From Yersinia aldovae ATCC 35236 (GTDB taxonomy: Bacteria > Pseudomonadota > Gammaproteobacteria > Enterobacterales > Enterobacteriaceae): a stretch of 39,855 nucleotides of DNA. The position numbers were made by a program, and so were the translations under genes. This document shows, piece by piece, positions 8,831 to 21,695 of the stretch. Location: positions 1 to 39,855 of the forward strand of contig NZ_ACCB01000039.1 in assembly GCF_000173735.1 (NCBI RefSeq), in the 5' to 3' direction. The notes under the pieces are model-generated. The model did no database searches. It saw only the letters and a list, made by a program, of their open reading frames with translations, and had not been told where the DNA came from. The first letter of the stretch is position 1. Every line of letters begins with the position of its first letter.

Positions 8831-11263
8831 ATGACCACTCTTGATTTGGTAACCTTAAGCGAACGGACGAAGCTGCATAAAAATGCACTGATCCACATTG
8901 TGAAGCCACCGGTGTGTACCGAACGAGCGCAGCATTATACCGAAGTATATCAGCAGCATCAGGACAAACCTCTCCCCGTCAGGCGCGCCTTGGCGCTGGC
9001 GCATCATTTACAGCTTCGCACCGTCTGGATCAAAAATGATGAGCTGATTATCGGTAATCAGGCCAGCCAACTGCGCGCTGCGCCAATTTTCCCTGAATAC
9101 ACCGTGAGTTGGATTGAAAACGAAATTGATGAGCTGGCCGATCGCCCCGGTGCCGGTTTCTCGGTCAGTGCAGCAGATAAAGCGGTATTACATCGTATCT
9201 GCCCGTGGTGGCGCGGCCAGACGGTACAAGATCGCTGTTACGGCATGTTTACCGATGAGCAAAAAGCGTTGCTGGCAACCGGCATCATAAAAGCGGAGGG
9301 CAATATGACCTCGGGTGATGCGCATTTGGCAGTTAACTTCCCGTTATTGCTGGAAAAAGGGCTAGATGGCCTGCGTAGTAAAGTGGCTGGCCGCCGCGAA
9401 CGGCTGCAACTGACTGACTGGAGCGATTTGCATAAAGAACAATTCCTCAAAGCCATTGATATTTCATTGGCGGCGCTGAGCGAACATATTGAACGTTATG
9501 CAGCGCTGGCACGGCAAATGGCACAAGAAGAGTCGCGTGACTGGCGGCGTATTGAGCTACAAACTATCGCCGAAAACTGTATTCTGATTGCTCATCAACC
9601 GCCGCAGACTTTCTGGCAAGCCTTGCAGTTATGCTATTTCATTCAGTTGATGCTGCAAATTGAATCTAACGGTCATTCCGTCTCCTTTGGCCGCCTCGAC
9701 CAATACCTCTATCCGTGGTATCGCCGTGACGTGGAGCTGGAAAATACCCTCAACCGCGAAAAAGCTATCGAGATGCTGCATAGCTGTTGGTTGAAGTTGC
9801 TGGAAGTGAACAAGATCCGTTCCGGTTCGCACTCTAAAGCCTCGGCAGGCAGCCCGCTGTATCAGAATGTCACTATCGGCGGGCAGAAACTGGTGCAGGG
9901 CAAAGCAATCGACGCGGTTAACCCGCTCTCTTATGCGGTGCTGGAATCTTGCGGGCGCTTACGTTCGACTCAACCGAACCTGAGTGTGCGCTACCATGCC
10001 GGTATCAGTGATGATTTCCTCGATGCCTGTGTGCAGGTGATCCGCTGCGGCTTTGGTATGCCCGCATTTAATAATGACGAGATTGTTATTCCCGAATTTA
10101 TCAAATTGGGTGTAGAACCGCAGGATGCCTACGATTACGCCGCGATCGGGTGTATTGAAACGGCGGTGGGCGGTAAATGGGGTTATCGCTGTACCGGCAT
10201 GAGTTTTATTAACTTTGCCCGCGTGATGCTGGCGGCGTTGGAACAAGGCCGTGATGCGACATCCGGACAGGTATTTTTGTCACAAGAGCAAGGTTTGTCG
10301 CAGGGCAATTTTAGCGATTTCTCTCAGGTGATGGCGCAGTGGGATGCGCAGATTCGCTACTACACCCGCAAATCTATCGAGATAGAGTGTGTAGTGGATA
10401 CGGTATTGGAAGAGAACGCCCACGATATCGTCTGTTCGGCGTTGGTGGATGATTGCATTGAGCGCGGTAAAAGTATCAAACAGGGCGGGGCGCGCTACGA
10501 TTGGGTTTCCGGCTTGCAGGTGGGTATTGCCAATTTGGGTAATAGTCTGGCAGCGGTGCGTAAACTGGTGTTTGAACAACAACTTATCAGTCAGCCGCAA
10601 CTGGCAACAGCGTTAGCCAATGACTTTGCCGGTTTGAACGGTGAACAATTGCGCCAGCATCTGATTAATTCAGCACCAAAATACGGCAATGACGTTGATG
10701 ATGTCGACCAACTGTTAGTGCGCGCTTACCAAACGTACATTGATGAGCTAAAGCAATATCACAATACTCGCTTTGGTCGTGGCCCGATAGGTGGTACCTA
10801 TTATGCCGGGACGTCCTCTATTTCTGCCAACGTGCCATTCGGTGCGGCGACGATGGCTACACCGGATGGACGTAAAGCCCATAGCCCGCTGGCAGAAGGG
10901 GCCAGCCCGGCCTCCGGCACTGACCATCTGGGGCCAACCGCCGTGTTCAATTCACTGGCGAAATTGCCGACCGCCTCGATTCTTGGCGGGGTGTTGCTCA
11001 ATCAAAAACTGAATCCGTCCACATTGGACAACCCGCGTGACCGGGAAAAGCTGATGCTGATGCTGCGCACCTTCTTTGAGGAGTATCTGGGCTGGCATGT
11101 GCAGTACAACATTGTCTCACGCGAGACACTGCTTGAAGCCAGGCAACATCCAGATCGTTACCGCGATTTGGTGGTGCGGGTTGCCGGTTACTCAGCGTTC
11201 TTTACCGCGCTATCACCCGATGCGCAGGACGATATTATTGCCCGCACCGAGCATACTTTGTGA
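8831..11263 (+). CDS. ybiW: Glycyl radical enzyme YbiW (PflF)
   Basis: An 810-residue glycyl radical enzyme, the same length as E. coli YbiW and collinear with it end to end. The catalytic cysteine is C441 in GCIE, a context like the glycerol/diol and choline eliminating enzymes rather than the CC pair of pyruvate formate-lyase. The radical glycine is G786 in RVAGYSA, 24 residues from the end. The substrate of YbiW is not established, so the old PFL-like name is not informative. It is translated from ATG 8831 with GAGG upstream, 4 nt after the activase gene. No terminator is visible between its stop and the SgrS-like sequence 60-120 nt downstream. In E. coli this pair is elsewhere on the chromosome (near fsaA, from memory). 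Confidence 0.94.
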   Translation: MTTLDLVTLSERTKLHKNALIHIVKPPVCTERAQHYTEVYQQHQDKPLPVRRALALAHHLQLRTVWIKNDELIIGNQASQLRAAPIFPEYTVSWIENEIDELADRPGAGFSVSAADKAVLHRICPWWRGQTVQDRCYGMFTDEQKALLATGIIKAEGNMTSGDAHLAVNFPLLLEKGLDGLRSKVAGRRERLQLTDWSDLHKEQFLKAIDISLAALSEHIERYAALARQMAQEESRDWRRIELQTIAENCILIAHQPPQTFWQALQLCYFIQLMLQIESNGHSVSFGRLDQYLYPWYRRDVELENTLNREKAIEMLHSCWLKLLEVNKIRSGSHSKASAGSPLYQNVTIGGQKLVQGKAIDAVNPLSYAVLESCGRLRSTQPNLSVRYHAGISDDFLDACVQVIRCGFGMPAFNNDEIVIPEFIKLGVEPQDAYDYAAIGCIETAVGGKWGYRCTGMSFINFARVMLAALEQGRDATSGQVFLSQEQGLSQGNFSDFSQVMAQWDAQIRYYTRKSIEIECVVDTVLEENAHDIVCSALVDDCIERGKSIKQGGARYDWVSGLQVGIANLGNSLAAVRKLVFEQQLISQPQLATALANDFAGLNGEQLRQHLINSAPKYGNDVDDVDQLLVRAYQTYIDELKQYHNTRFGRGPIGGTYYAGTSSISANVPFGAATMATPDGRKAHSPLAEGASPASGTDHLGPTAVFNSLAKLPTASILGGVLLNQKLNPSTLDNPRDREKLMLMLRTFFEEYLGWHVQYNIVSRETLLEARQHPDRYRDLVVRVAGYSAFFTALSPDAQDDIIARTEHTL

Positions 11264-11320
11264 TGTGTGGTAACTGTTATTGATGTTTGTTGTGTGAACG
11301 GAGTCTGGCTATACCGAGTA

Positions 11321-11381
11321 CCAAAAATTTCTGAGTAATGGTGATTTTCACCAGCCAGTGGTTTATACCACTGGTTTTTTT
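11321..11381 (+). ncRNA. sgrS: SgrS small RNA (conserved 3' part; 5' end uncertain)
   Basis: The segment CTGAGTAATGGTGATTTTCACC followed by a CCAGTGG/CCACTGG hairpin and seven Ts closely matches the 3' end of E. coli SgrS (CTGAGTATTGGTG..., small hairpin, CTGCTGG terminator with U-run). CTGAGTA is the core that pairs with the ptsG translation start region. The gene also sits just upstream of setA, as in E. coli. The 5' end is not determined. A weak promoter-like pair TTGTTG (11287-11292) and TATACC (11310-11315) with 17 nt spacing would give a transcript of about 60 nt. The RNA could also be processed from ybiYW mRNA. No reading frame resembling SgrT is present between ybiW and this hairpin. 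Confidence 0.75.
11355..11381 (+). terminator. Intrinsic terminator of sgrS (and ybiYW)
   Basis: CCAGTGG-TTTATA-CCACTGG is a 7-bp perfect stem followed by seven Ts. It ends SgrS and is also the first terminator after ybiW. The U-run is expected to serve Hfq binding in SgrS. Confidence 0.85.
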
Positions 11382-11524
11382 ATCCTGCGACCTTGATGCC
11401 GGGTGGTGAACCGCATCAATGATTTTGATATGAAATTTATGCGGCTCATCTATTTTTTTCTATATAAATCTGCGCGCTTCTGTAGCATAGCGTTTAATCG
11501 CTGTTTCTGGCGCTGGAGCCTGGA

Positions 11525-12706
11525 ATGAAATCTGCATTAACCTTTTCCCGCCGTATTAACCCGGTATTTCTCGCTTTCTTTGTGGTGGCTTTTCTCTCCG
11601 GTATCGCGGGGGCATTGCAGGCACCCACGTTGAGCTTATTCTTGAGCACTGAAGTGAAAGTGCGCCCACTGTGGGTCGGATTGTTTTATACCGTGAATGC
11701 TATTGCTGGGATAACGGTGAGCTTTGTATTGGCTAAACGCTCTGATCTACGCGGCGATCGGCGTAAGTTGATTATAGTTTGTTACCTGATGGCGGTGGGG
11801 AACTGCCTGTTATTTGCCTTCAATCGTGACTACCTAACACTGATTACCGCCGGTGTTCTGTTAGCTTCAGTCGCCAACACCGCCATGCCGCAGATTTTCG
11901 CTTTAGCGCGGGAATATGCCGATAGCTCAGCCCGCGAAGTGGTGATGTTCAGTTCGATTATGCGTGCGCAGCTCTCATTGGCTTGGGTTATCGGGCCGCC
12001 ATTGTCATTTATGCTGGCGCTGAATTATGGCTTTACGCTGATGTTCTGTATCGCTGCCGGTATTTTTGTTCTTAGTGCGCTGGTGGTGTGGTTTATTTTG
12101 CCTTCGGTACCGCGAGTAGCGCCGGTCACCGATGCTCCTGCCGTGACCCAGACCAGCCTATTTGCGGATAAAGACGTGTTGCTGCTGTTTATCGCCTCAA
12201 TGTTGATGTGGACGTGCAATACCATGTATATCATTGATATGCCGTTGTATATCACGGTGAATTTGGGGTTGCCGGAACGGTTGGCGGGCTTACTGATGGG
12301 AACTGCCGCCGGGCTGGAAATCCCTATCATGCTGTTGGCGGGTTATTCGGTCAGGCGCTTTGGTAAACGTAACATCATGCTGTTTGCGGTACTGGCGGGC
12401 GTGCTGTTTTATACCGGGTTGGTGCTGTTTAAATTCAAAACTGCGTTGATGTTATTGCAGGTTTTTAATGCCATATTTATTGGTATCATCGCCGGTATCG
12501 GTATGCTCTATTTTCAAGATTTAATGCCAGGTAGGGCTGGGGCGGCAACGACTCTGTTTACCAATAGCATTTCCACGGGCGTTATTCTGGCCGGGGTGCT
12601 GCAAGGCGTATTGACCGAAACATGGGGGCATAACGCGGTGTATGTGGTGGCGATGGGGTTGGCAATATTGGCGCTCATTATCTGTGCGCGGGTGCGCGAA
12701 GCATAG
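11525..12706 (+). CDS. setA: Sugar efflux transporter SetA (MFS)
   Basis: A 393-residue major facilitator with about 12 membrane helices. In E. coli SetA exports glucose analogues and lactose and helps recovery from sugar-phosphate stress. It is collinear with E. coli SetA, including AGALQAPTLSLFLS, AKRSD..GDRRKLI, the conserved AMPQIFALAREYAD stretch and QDLMPGRAGAATTLFTNSIS. The start at ATG 11525 has GGAG upstream. It follows the sgrS terminator by about 140 nt of AT-rich DNA that may hold its promoter; read-through from sgrS is also possible as in E. coli. Convergent with leuD. Confidence 0.92.
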   Translation: MKSALTFSRRINPVFLAFFVVAFLSGIAGALQAPTLSLFLSTEVKVRPLWVGLFYTVNAIAGITVSFVLAKRSDLRGDRRKLIIVCYLMAVGNCLLFAFNRDYLTLITAGVLLASVANTAMPQIFALAREYADSSAREVVMFSSIMRAQLSLAWVIGPPLSFMLALNYGFTLMFCIAAGIFVLSALVVWFILPSVPRVAPVTDAPAVTQTSLFADKDVLLLFIASMLMWTCNTMYIIDMPLYITVNLGLPERLAGLLMGTAAGLEIPIMLLAGYSVRRFGKRNIMLFAVLAGVLFYTGLVLFKFKTALMLLQVFNAIFIGIIAGIGMLYFQDLMPGRAGAATTLFTNSISTGVILAGVLQGVLTETWGHNAVYVVAMGLAILALIICARVREA

Positions 12707-12717
12707 TGCACCCGCGT
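12686..12717. terminator. Stable hairpin across the setA/leuD 3' junction
   Basis: CGCGGGTGC (12687-12695) and GCACCCGCG (12708-12716) form a 9-bp perfect GC-rich stem with a 12-nt loop that contains the setA stop codon. Neither strand has a following T-run, so it may act as a 3'-end stabiliser or weak bidirectional terminator rather than a classical one. Confidence 0.4.
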
Positions 12718-12727
12718 ACGGTGGTCA

Positions 12728-13348
12728 TTATTTCAAAAATGCCGGTTGCTGTTTTTCATATGCTGAAATATGGCCTTCATGCTGCAACGTCAGGCCAATA
12801 CTGTCCAGGCCATTGATCATACAATGGCGGCGGAAACTGTCTATTTCAAAAGCGTAACTTTCCCCTCCGGCATTCACTGTTTGCTGCTCTAAATCGACAA
12901 CAAACTCGATGCCCTCATTATCGCTAACCAACTGGAATAAGGTATCGATATCCGTTTCGTTTAGTGTTACCGGTAATAATTGATTATTAAATGAGTTGCC
13001 GTAAAAAATATCAGCGAAGCTTGGTGCGATAACCACTTTAAAACCAAAATCGGTTAATGCCCACGGCGCATGTTCGCGCGATGAGCCACAGCCGAAATTC
13101 TCACGAGCCAACAGGATGGTTGCGCCCAGATAGCGAGGCCGGTTCAGCACAAACTCAGGGTTGGGCACTTTGCCGGCGTCATCGAGAAAACGCCAGTCGT
13201 TAAACAGGTGCTGACCAAAACCGGTGCGCGTCACTTTTTGCAAAAACTGTTTTGGGATAATCGCGTCGGTATCGACGTTTGCCGCATCTAACGGTGCGAC
13301 CAAACCCCTATGTTGAGTAAAACCAGTGTGTTGAGTAGATTTAGTCAT
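12728..13348 (-). CDS. leuD: 3-isopropylmalate dehydratase small subunit LeuD
   Basis: A 206-residue small subunit of isopropylmalate isomerase, partner of LeuC in the second step of leucine synthesis (2- to 3-isopropylmalate, cytoplasm). The aconitase-swivel fold signatures are visible: [10 protein letters not shown] near the N terminus and [14 protein letters not shown] near residue 75. Length is close to E. coli LeuD (201 aa). The ATG at 13348 is preceded by GGAG with 8 nt spacing. It follows leuC by 13 nt and is the last gene of leuLABCD. Confidence 0.95.
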   Translation of the reverse strand: MTKSTQHTGFTQHRGLVAPLDAANVDTDAIIPKQFLQKVTRTGFGQHLFNDWRFLDDAGKVPNPEFVLNRPRYLGATILLARENFGCGSSREHAPWALTDFGFKVVIAPSFADIFYGNSFNNQLLPVTLNETDIDTLFQLVSDNEGIEFVVDLEQQTVNAGGESYAFEIDSFRRHCMINGLDSIGLTLQHEGHISAYEKQQPAFLK

Positions 13349-13361
13349 AGTGGTGTCTCCG

Positions 13362-17432
<4,071 letters not shown>

Positions 17433-17472
17433 AGGTTGTTCCTTGTCGTGTTTACATTTGCGCTTAGCGGGT

Positions 17473-17500
17473 AAAAAAAAACCCGCGCATTTGCGCGGGC
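17473..17500 (-). terminator. leu operon attenuator
   Basis: On the minus strand a CCCGCGCA/TGCGCGGG stem (17482-17499) is followed by nine Ts (17473-17481). It lies between leuL and leuA, the place of the leucine attenuator. When leucyl-tRNA is plentiful the ribosome finishes leuL and this hairpin ends transcription. Confidence 0.88.
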
Positions 17501-17521
17501 TTGTTAATCTTGATGGCTGAA

Positions 17522-17605
17522 TCAGTTCTGATTTCCGTCCACCAACATACCGCGCAAAAGGGATGCGTTAAGTAGTAGGCTTAGTAGACGGGTAGTGTAG
17601 AACAT
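17522..17605 (-). CDS. leuL: leu operon leader peptide LeuL
   Basis: A 27-codon frame from ATG 17605 to TGA 17522, reading [20 protein letters not shown]... Eight of 27 residues are leucine. They include CTA CTA at codons 7-8 and CTA CTA CTT at codons 10-12, with further Leu pairs after. The LLLNAS..LRG core matches the E. coli LeuL peptide. A purine-rich GAGAAG lies about 10 nt upstream. It is followed by the attenuator hairpin, so ribosome stalling at the Leu codons should let leuA be transcribed. Confidence 0.9.
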   Translation of the reverse strand: MFYTTRLLSLLLNASLLRGMLVDGNQN

Positions 17606-17648
17606 AATTTTTCAGCTTCTCATTGGTCAAAATAATGCGTTACCTAAA

Positions 17649-17677
17649 TTGATACGTGAATTCTGTGGGTATGTCAA
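17649..17677 (-). promoter_or_regulatory. Promoter of leuLABCD
   Basis: On the minus strand a perfect -35 TTGACA (17672-17677) and a -10 TATCAA (17649-17654) are separated by 17 nt. The leuL start codon is 44 nt downstream of the -10. This is the only strong promoter match in the region. Confidence 0.75.
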
Positions 17678-18556
17678 CATTTGTTTAAAATGGCGGCTTC
17701 AACTGGTTGTATAGATCACGGCTTCCTTCGTTTGGAGTAAAAATCTAAAAAAATAACCTATGCAGAATTAAATGTTATTTGTAATGACATTGTGTTTTTA
17801 TTTGTTCGGTATAATGAATATTAATTGGATTATTGTGCTTTAACGGAACTTGAGGACTCTTCCAACCTGTTTATCCGATGCAGCTGATAACGGGATAGCT
17901 CACGGGAATATTTTTTTTGGTACTATAGATGCAAGCGATAATGAGAAGGCATAATGAGACAGATTGTTAATCTGGGTGAATTAACAAAAAACCTTATTGT
18001 CTTTTTTATATATGTATTATGAATGTTTATAACCATTAACTGAACATCCAGTTTTGTCTGCTAGTTAGGTATATTACAATCACGCTTATTAATTATAATT
18101 AGCTTGAATGGAATGAATTAATTTATTCAATGTAATTGTGGTTATGATTAAGAACTAATAAGGTTTAATTGATGAATTTATTATTTATTAATGGCATAGT
18201 TGTCAATCATCTCATTTTATGATGTGATCATATCGTTGATTTTATTACTGGTATTTATAAAGCAATGGTTTGGTGTTATTAAAGTGAATTAGTTTAGGCT
18301 GCTATGTAAGGGACTCTATATAGATGGCTTATTCATGTATTAATCTATGGAGAATTGCTGACAGAAGAATGCATTAGGTGTGATTTTTACTTTCACTCCT
18401 ATACAAGGATGAGACTCAATCTTACCGAATAAAAGCAAGGTTGAGCATATTGGTATCATTAATATTAAGAGTTAAACGATATTTTTAAGTAACTATAAAT
18501 ATCAGTGCGGCTTTTTATTAATCTCACCATCTGCATAAAGCTTATTGGAGTTAAGC
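17678..18556. other. Long AT-rich gene-free region upstream of leuO
   Basis: About 880 nt without a supported gene, strikingly AT-rich compared with the flanking genes, with many T/A runs. In E. coli the equivalent DNA is bound by H-NS, and leuO is silenced and derepressed from it together with the divergent leu promoter. Composition suggests the same here. No reliable leuO promoter, tRNA or sRNA can be picked out by eye. Confidence 0.5.
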
Positions 18557-19513
18557 ATGTCTGAACACAACTTAGTAAACGATGATCAAGGGACTAAAAA
18601 AGAATGTGGTGAGGTTCACTTAAGAAGTGTTGACCTCAATTTATTAACAGTTTTTGATGCAGTGATGCAAATGCATAATGTCACTCGTGCCGCCCAGTTT
18701 TTGGGAATGTCTCAGCCTGCGGTAAGTAATGCTGTCGCCCGATTGAAAATTATGTTCAACGATGAACTGTTTGTCCGCTATGGTCGTGGTATACAGCCGA
18801 CAGCCAGAGCTCGTCAGCTTTTTGGCCCTGTTCGCCAGGCTTTGCAGTTAGTGCAAAATGAGTTGCCGGGGGCGGGTTTCGAGGCAAAAAACAGTGAACG
18901 TGTGTTTAATTTATCAATTTGCAGTCCTTTAGATATCAGGCTGACGGCGCAAATCATACAACGGGTAAAGCAATTGGCACCGAACGTACAGCTCATTATC
19001 CGATCTTATCTTAATGACAACATCGAACATCAATTACGTTACCAGGAAACTGAGTTTGTTATTAGCTACACTGAGTTTGAGCGCCCGGACTTTCATCACA
19101 TCTCATTGTTTAATGATGAATTAGTTTTGGCGGTGTCTAAAGATCACCCAAGAATTGGTGATTCAATCACTCAAAAACAACTGTTGTCAGAATCACATGC
19201 TGTAGTGTCATTGGATAGAATGGGGTCTTTCAGTGAGCCTTATTATGAGTCAACAGCAAGTTCTCAACGGATTGCTTATGAAAGTACAGATATGAATAGT
19301 GTGCTTAATATTGTTTCTCAAACTTATTTTGTTGCCATAGCCCCTCGTTGGTTGGTGCAAAAATATTGTGAACCACTCAACTTGAAACTGATTGCTTTAC
19401 CTGTGGAAGAAACATATCGGGCATGTTATCTCACATGGCATGAGTCCACGGATCGAGATAAGGGTCATCAATGGATGAAAGAGTTACTTAGCCAATTTAG
19501 TCTCCCCGCTTAA
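18557..19513 (+). CDS. leuO: LysR-type regulator LeuO
   Basis: A 318-residue LysR-type transcription factor, a global anti-silencer that opposes H-NS. The helix-turn-helix lies at about residues 45-65 ([23 protein letters not shown]), followed by the [14 protein letters not shown] linker. The effector domain contains the conserved [14 protein letters not shown] and RDKGHQWM near the end. I chose ATG 18557 with GGAG 6 nt upstream; a TTG four codons earlier is in frame but lies on the ribosome-binding site. It is divergent from leuLABCD as in E. coli. The N-terminal 30 residues differ from E. coli. Confidence 0.93.
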   Translation: MSEHNLVNDDQGTKKECGEVHLRSVDLNLLTVFDAVMQMHNVTRAAQFLGMSQPAVSNAVARLKIMFNDELFVRYGRGIQPTARARQLFGPVRQALQLVQNELPGAGFEAKNSERVFNLSICSPLDIRLTAQIIQRVKQLAPNVQLIIRSYLNDNIEHQLRYQETEFVISYTEFERPDFHHISLFNDELVLAVSKDHPRIGDSITQKQLLSESHAVVSLDRMGSFSEPYYESTASSQRIAYESTDMNSVLNIVSQTYFVAIAPRWLVQKYCEPLNLKLIALPVEETYRACYLTWHESTDRDKGHQWMKELLSQFSLPA

Positions 19514-19844
19514 TTTTTGGCGTTAAGTCCTGCTACTTAAGTAATATAATTATTGGTGGCAGGCAATCATTTATCCTGAAACTACTGCCACATTATTTTG
19601 TACTCAACCCTTTCTCCGATCAGCCTAATGCGATGGTTCATGCCGCTTTGCTTTATCACCTCAATGTTTGTTTTTTTTCTATCAAACTCAATTTCAGCTC
19701 ACACTTCTACGCCGAATTTTATTTGCGATAACCTAAAGAGTGGGTAGACTGCGCGAAAAAAAGTGAACAGGTGTAAGCTGAATGCCAACAGGCAAAGAGT
19801 GGCGGTACACTTTAACGAATGATTTCCCAGCGAGCTGCGATGTT
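19514..19844 (+). other. Intergenic region leuO to acyl-CoA ligase, with a hairpin
   Basis: About 330 nt without a gene. GTGGCAG (19556-19562) and CTGCCAC (19585-19591) can form a 7-bp stem with a 22-nt loop, followed by ATTATTTTG, a possible leuO terminator. The remainder is AT-rich with a TTTTTTTT run near 19670 and no clear promoter. Confidence 0.35.
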
Positions 19845-21644
19845 ATGACCCAAATAGTAGAGCAATACCACCTTGTACGACGGCTGCGCGAGCAAATCAG
19901 CCAGCGTGCTGATCAGATAGCTTTCCGCGAATGGTCGCCAGAAGGCGAAAAACAGCTTACCTGGCAACAAGTTGACACTCATGTCACCCGGATTTCTGCT
20001 GCACTGCTCTCTTTGGGAGTGGGAATTCAAGAGCGCGTAGGGATTTTTGCTAATAACAGCATGGCCTGGTCGTTAGCGGATTTGGCTATTTTGCAGTTGC
20101 GTGGCGTGAGTGTGCCACTGTATGCCACCAATACCACTGCGCAGGCAGCTTATGTGGTCAATGATGCGGATGTGCGTATTCTCTTTGTCGGTGGACAGAA
20201 GCAGTTTGATATTGCTCTGACACTGAGATCACTTTGCCCGCAGTTGGTGCAGATTATTGCATTGGAATCCTCAGTCGATTTACGTGGCTGTGGATATGCT
20301 CAGCATCTGGCTGATTTCGAGCAACAATCAAACGCGGTCCAGCTGCATCTACTCACCAGCCGTATTGAGAGTTGTGATTTAGACGATCTGTTTACGCTGA
20401 TTTATACCTCCGGCACCACCGGAGAGCCTAAAGGTGTGATGCTGGATTACCGCAATATGGCGGCTCAACTTTATCTGCACGATCAGCGTTTAACCCTGAC
20501 AGCACAAGATGTCTCCCTTTGTTTTCTGCCGTTATCTCATGTGTTTGAACGGGCCTGGAGCTGCTATGTGATGCATACCGGCGCGCAAAACGTCTATATC
20601 CGTGATACCGATTGGGTGCGGCCCGCAATGCAGGCGGTAAAACCGACGGTCATGTGTGCGGTGCCTCGTTTCTACGAGAAAGTCTTCAGCGCCATCAATG
20701 ATAAAGTCGCGTTGGCAAAATGGCATCGCCGGATGTTATTCCGTTGGGCTGTAGGCCGTGGCGAGCGTAAGTTCCAATGCCTACAGCGTGGGCAAAAGCC
20801 ATCCTTGTTGTCTGGGCTGGTGCACAAACTGGCTGATCGCTTGGTATTGAGCAAATTACGCGCTGTGCTCGGGGGGCGAGTGCGGTTCTTACCGGCTGCC
20901 GGTGCGCGGCTGGATGATAATATTATCCTTTTTTTCCAAGCGATTGGCGTCAATATCAAGTACGGCTATGGCATGACGGAAACCTGTGCCACGGTTTCTT
21001 GCTGGGAAGAGAACGACTTTCGATTTGGTTCTATCGGCAAGCCTCTGCCGGGTATTGATGTGCGACTGGGTGCAGAAAATGAAATTCAGGTGCGTGGCCC
21101 GATTGTCATGCGTGGTTATTTTAATAAGCCACAAGAGACGGCAGAGTCGTTTACCGATGATGGCTGGCTCAAAACCGGTGATGCCGGGGTGCTGGATGCA
21201 CAAGGGAATCTGTTTATCACCGAACGGCTGAAAGATTTGATGAAAACCTCCGGTGGCAAATACATTGCGCCGCAAATGCTCGAAGGCACGCTCGGGCAGG
21301 ATCGTTTTATCGAGCAAATCGCGGTTATTGCCGATACCCGCAAGTTTGTATCGGCGCTGATTGTGCCGTGTTTTGAGTCGTTGGAAGAGTATGCCCGTTC
21401 AATCAATCTGAAATACCATAGTCGATTGGAATTATTGCGTCATAGCCATATCGTCAGCCTGTTTGAGCAACGGCTAAAAGAGATGCAAAAAGAGCTGGCG
21501 CTGTTTGAACAGGTTAAGCGTTTCACGTTGTTACCACAGGCATTCACGATGGAAACCGGTGAGTTGACGCCCACCATGAAATTACGTCGTAAGATCATTC
21601 TCCAGCGTTATCAGAATGAAATTGATTCGATGTACCGCGATTAA
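19845..21644 (+). CDS. AMP-forming long-chain acyl-CoA ligase (FadD15-like)
   Basis: A 599-residue adenylate-forming enzyme that would activate a fatty or similar carboxylic acid to its CoA ester using ATP. The AMP-binding P-loop YTSGTTGEPKG is at about residues 187-197. The later YGMTET and the TGDAG, ERLKDLMKTSGGKYI and C-terminal PTMKLRRK motifs (catalytic lysine region) are typical of the long-chain/FadD15 class. I prefer ATG 19845 (MTQIVEQYHLVRRL), where family similarity begins; ATG 19782 would add 21 residues. E. coli has no gene between leuO and ilvI, so this is an extra gene here. The real substrate cannot be read from the sequence. Confidence 0.88.
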   Translation: MTQIVEQYHLVRRLREQISQRADQIAFREWSPEGEKQLTWQQVDTHVTRISAALLSLGVGIQERVGIFANNSMAWSLADLAILQLRGVSVPLYATNTTAQAAYVVNDADVRILFVGGQKQFDIALTLRSLCPQLVQIIALESSVDLRGCGYAQHLADFEQQSNAVQLHLLTSRIESCDLDDLFTLIYTSGTTGEPKGVMLDYRNMAAQLYLHDQRLTLTAQDVSLCFLPLSHVFERAWSCYVMHTGAQNVYIRDTDWVRPAMQAVKPTVMCAVPRFYEKVFSAINDKVALAKWHRRMLFRWAVGRGERKFQCLQRGQKPSLLSGLVHKLADRLVLSKLRAVLGGRVRFLPAAGARLDDNIILFFQAIGVNIKYGYGMTETCATVSCWEENDFRFGSIGKPLPGIDVRLGAENEIQVRGPIVMRGYFNKPQETAESFTDDGWLKTGDAGVLDAQGNLFITERLKDLMKTSGGKYIAPQMLEGTLGQDRFIEQIAVIADTRKFVSALIVPCFESLEEYARSINLKYHSRLELLRHSHIVSLFEQRLKEMQKELALFEQVKRFTLLPQAFTMETGELTPTMKLRRKIILQRYQNEIDSMYRD

Positions 21645-21662
21645 CCCATCATGCATCACGTC

Positions 21663-21695
21663 GCTGCCTGTGCGATGCGGGCAGCCGCTGTTTTT
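21663..21695 (+). terminator. Terminator of the acyl-CoA ligase gene
   Basis: GCTGCC (21663-21668) pairs with GGCAGC (21680-21685) and is followed by CGCTG and a run of five Ts. It starts 18 nt after the stop codon. Confidence 0.55.
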
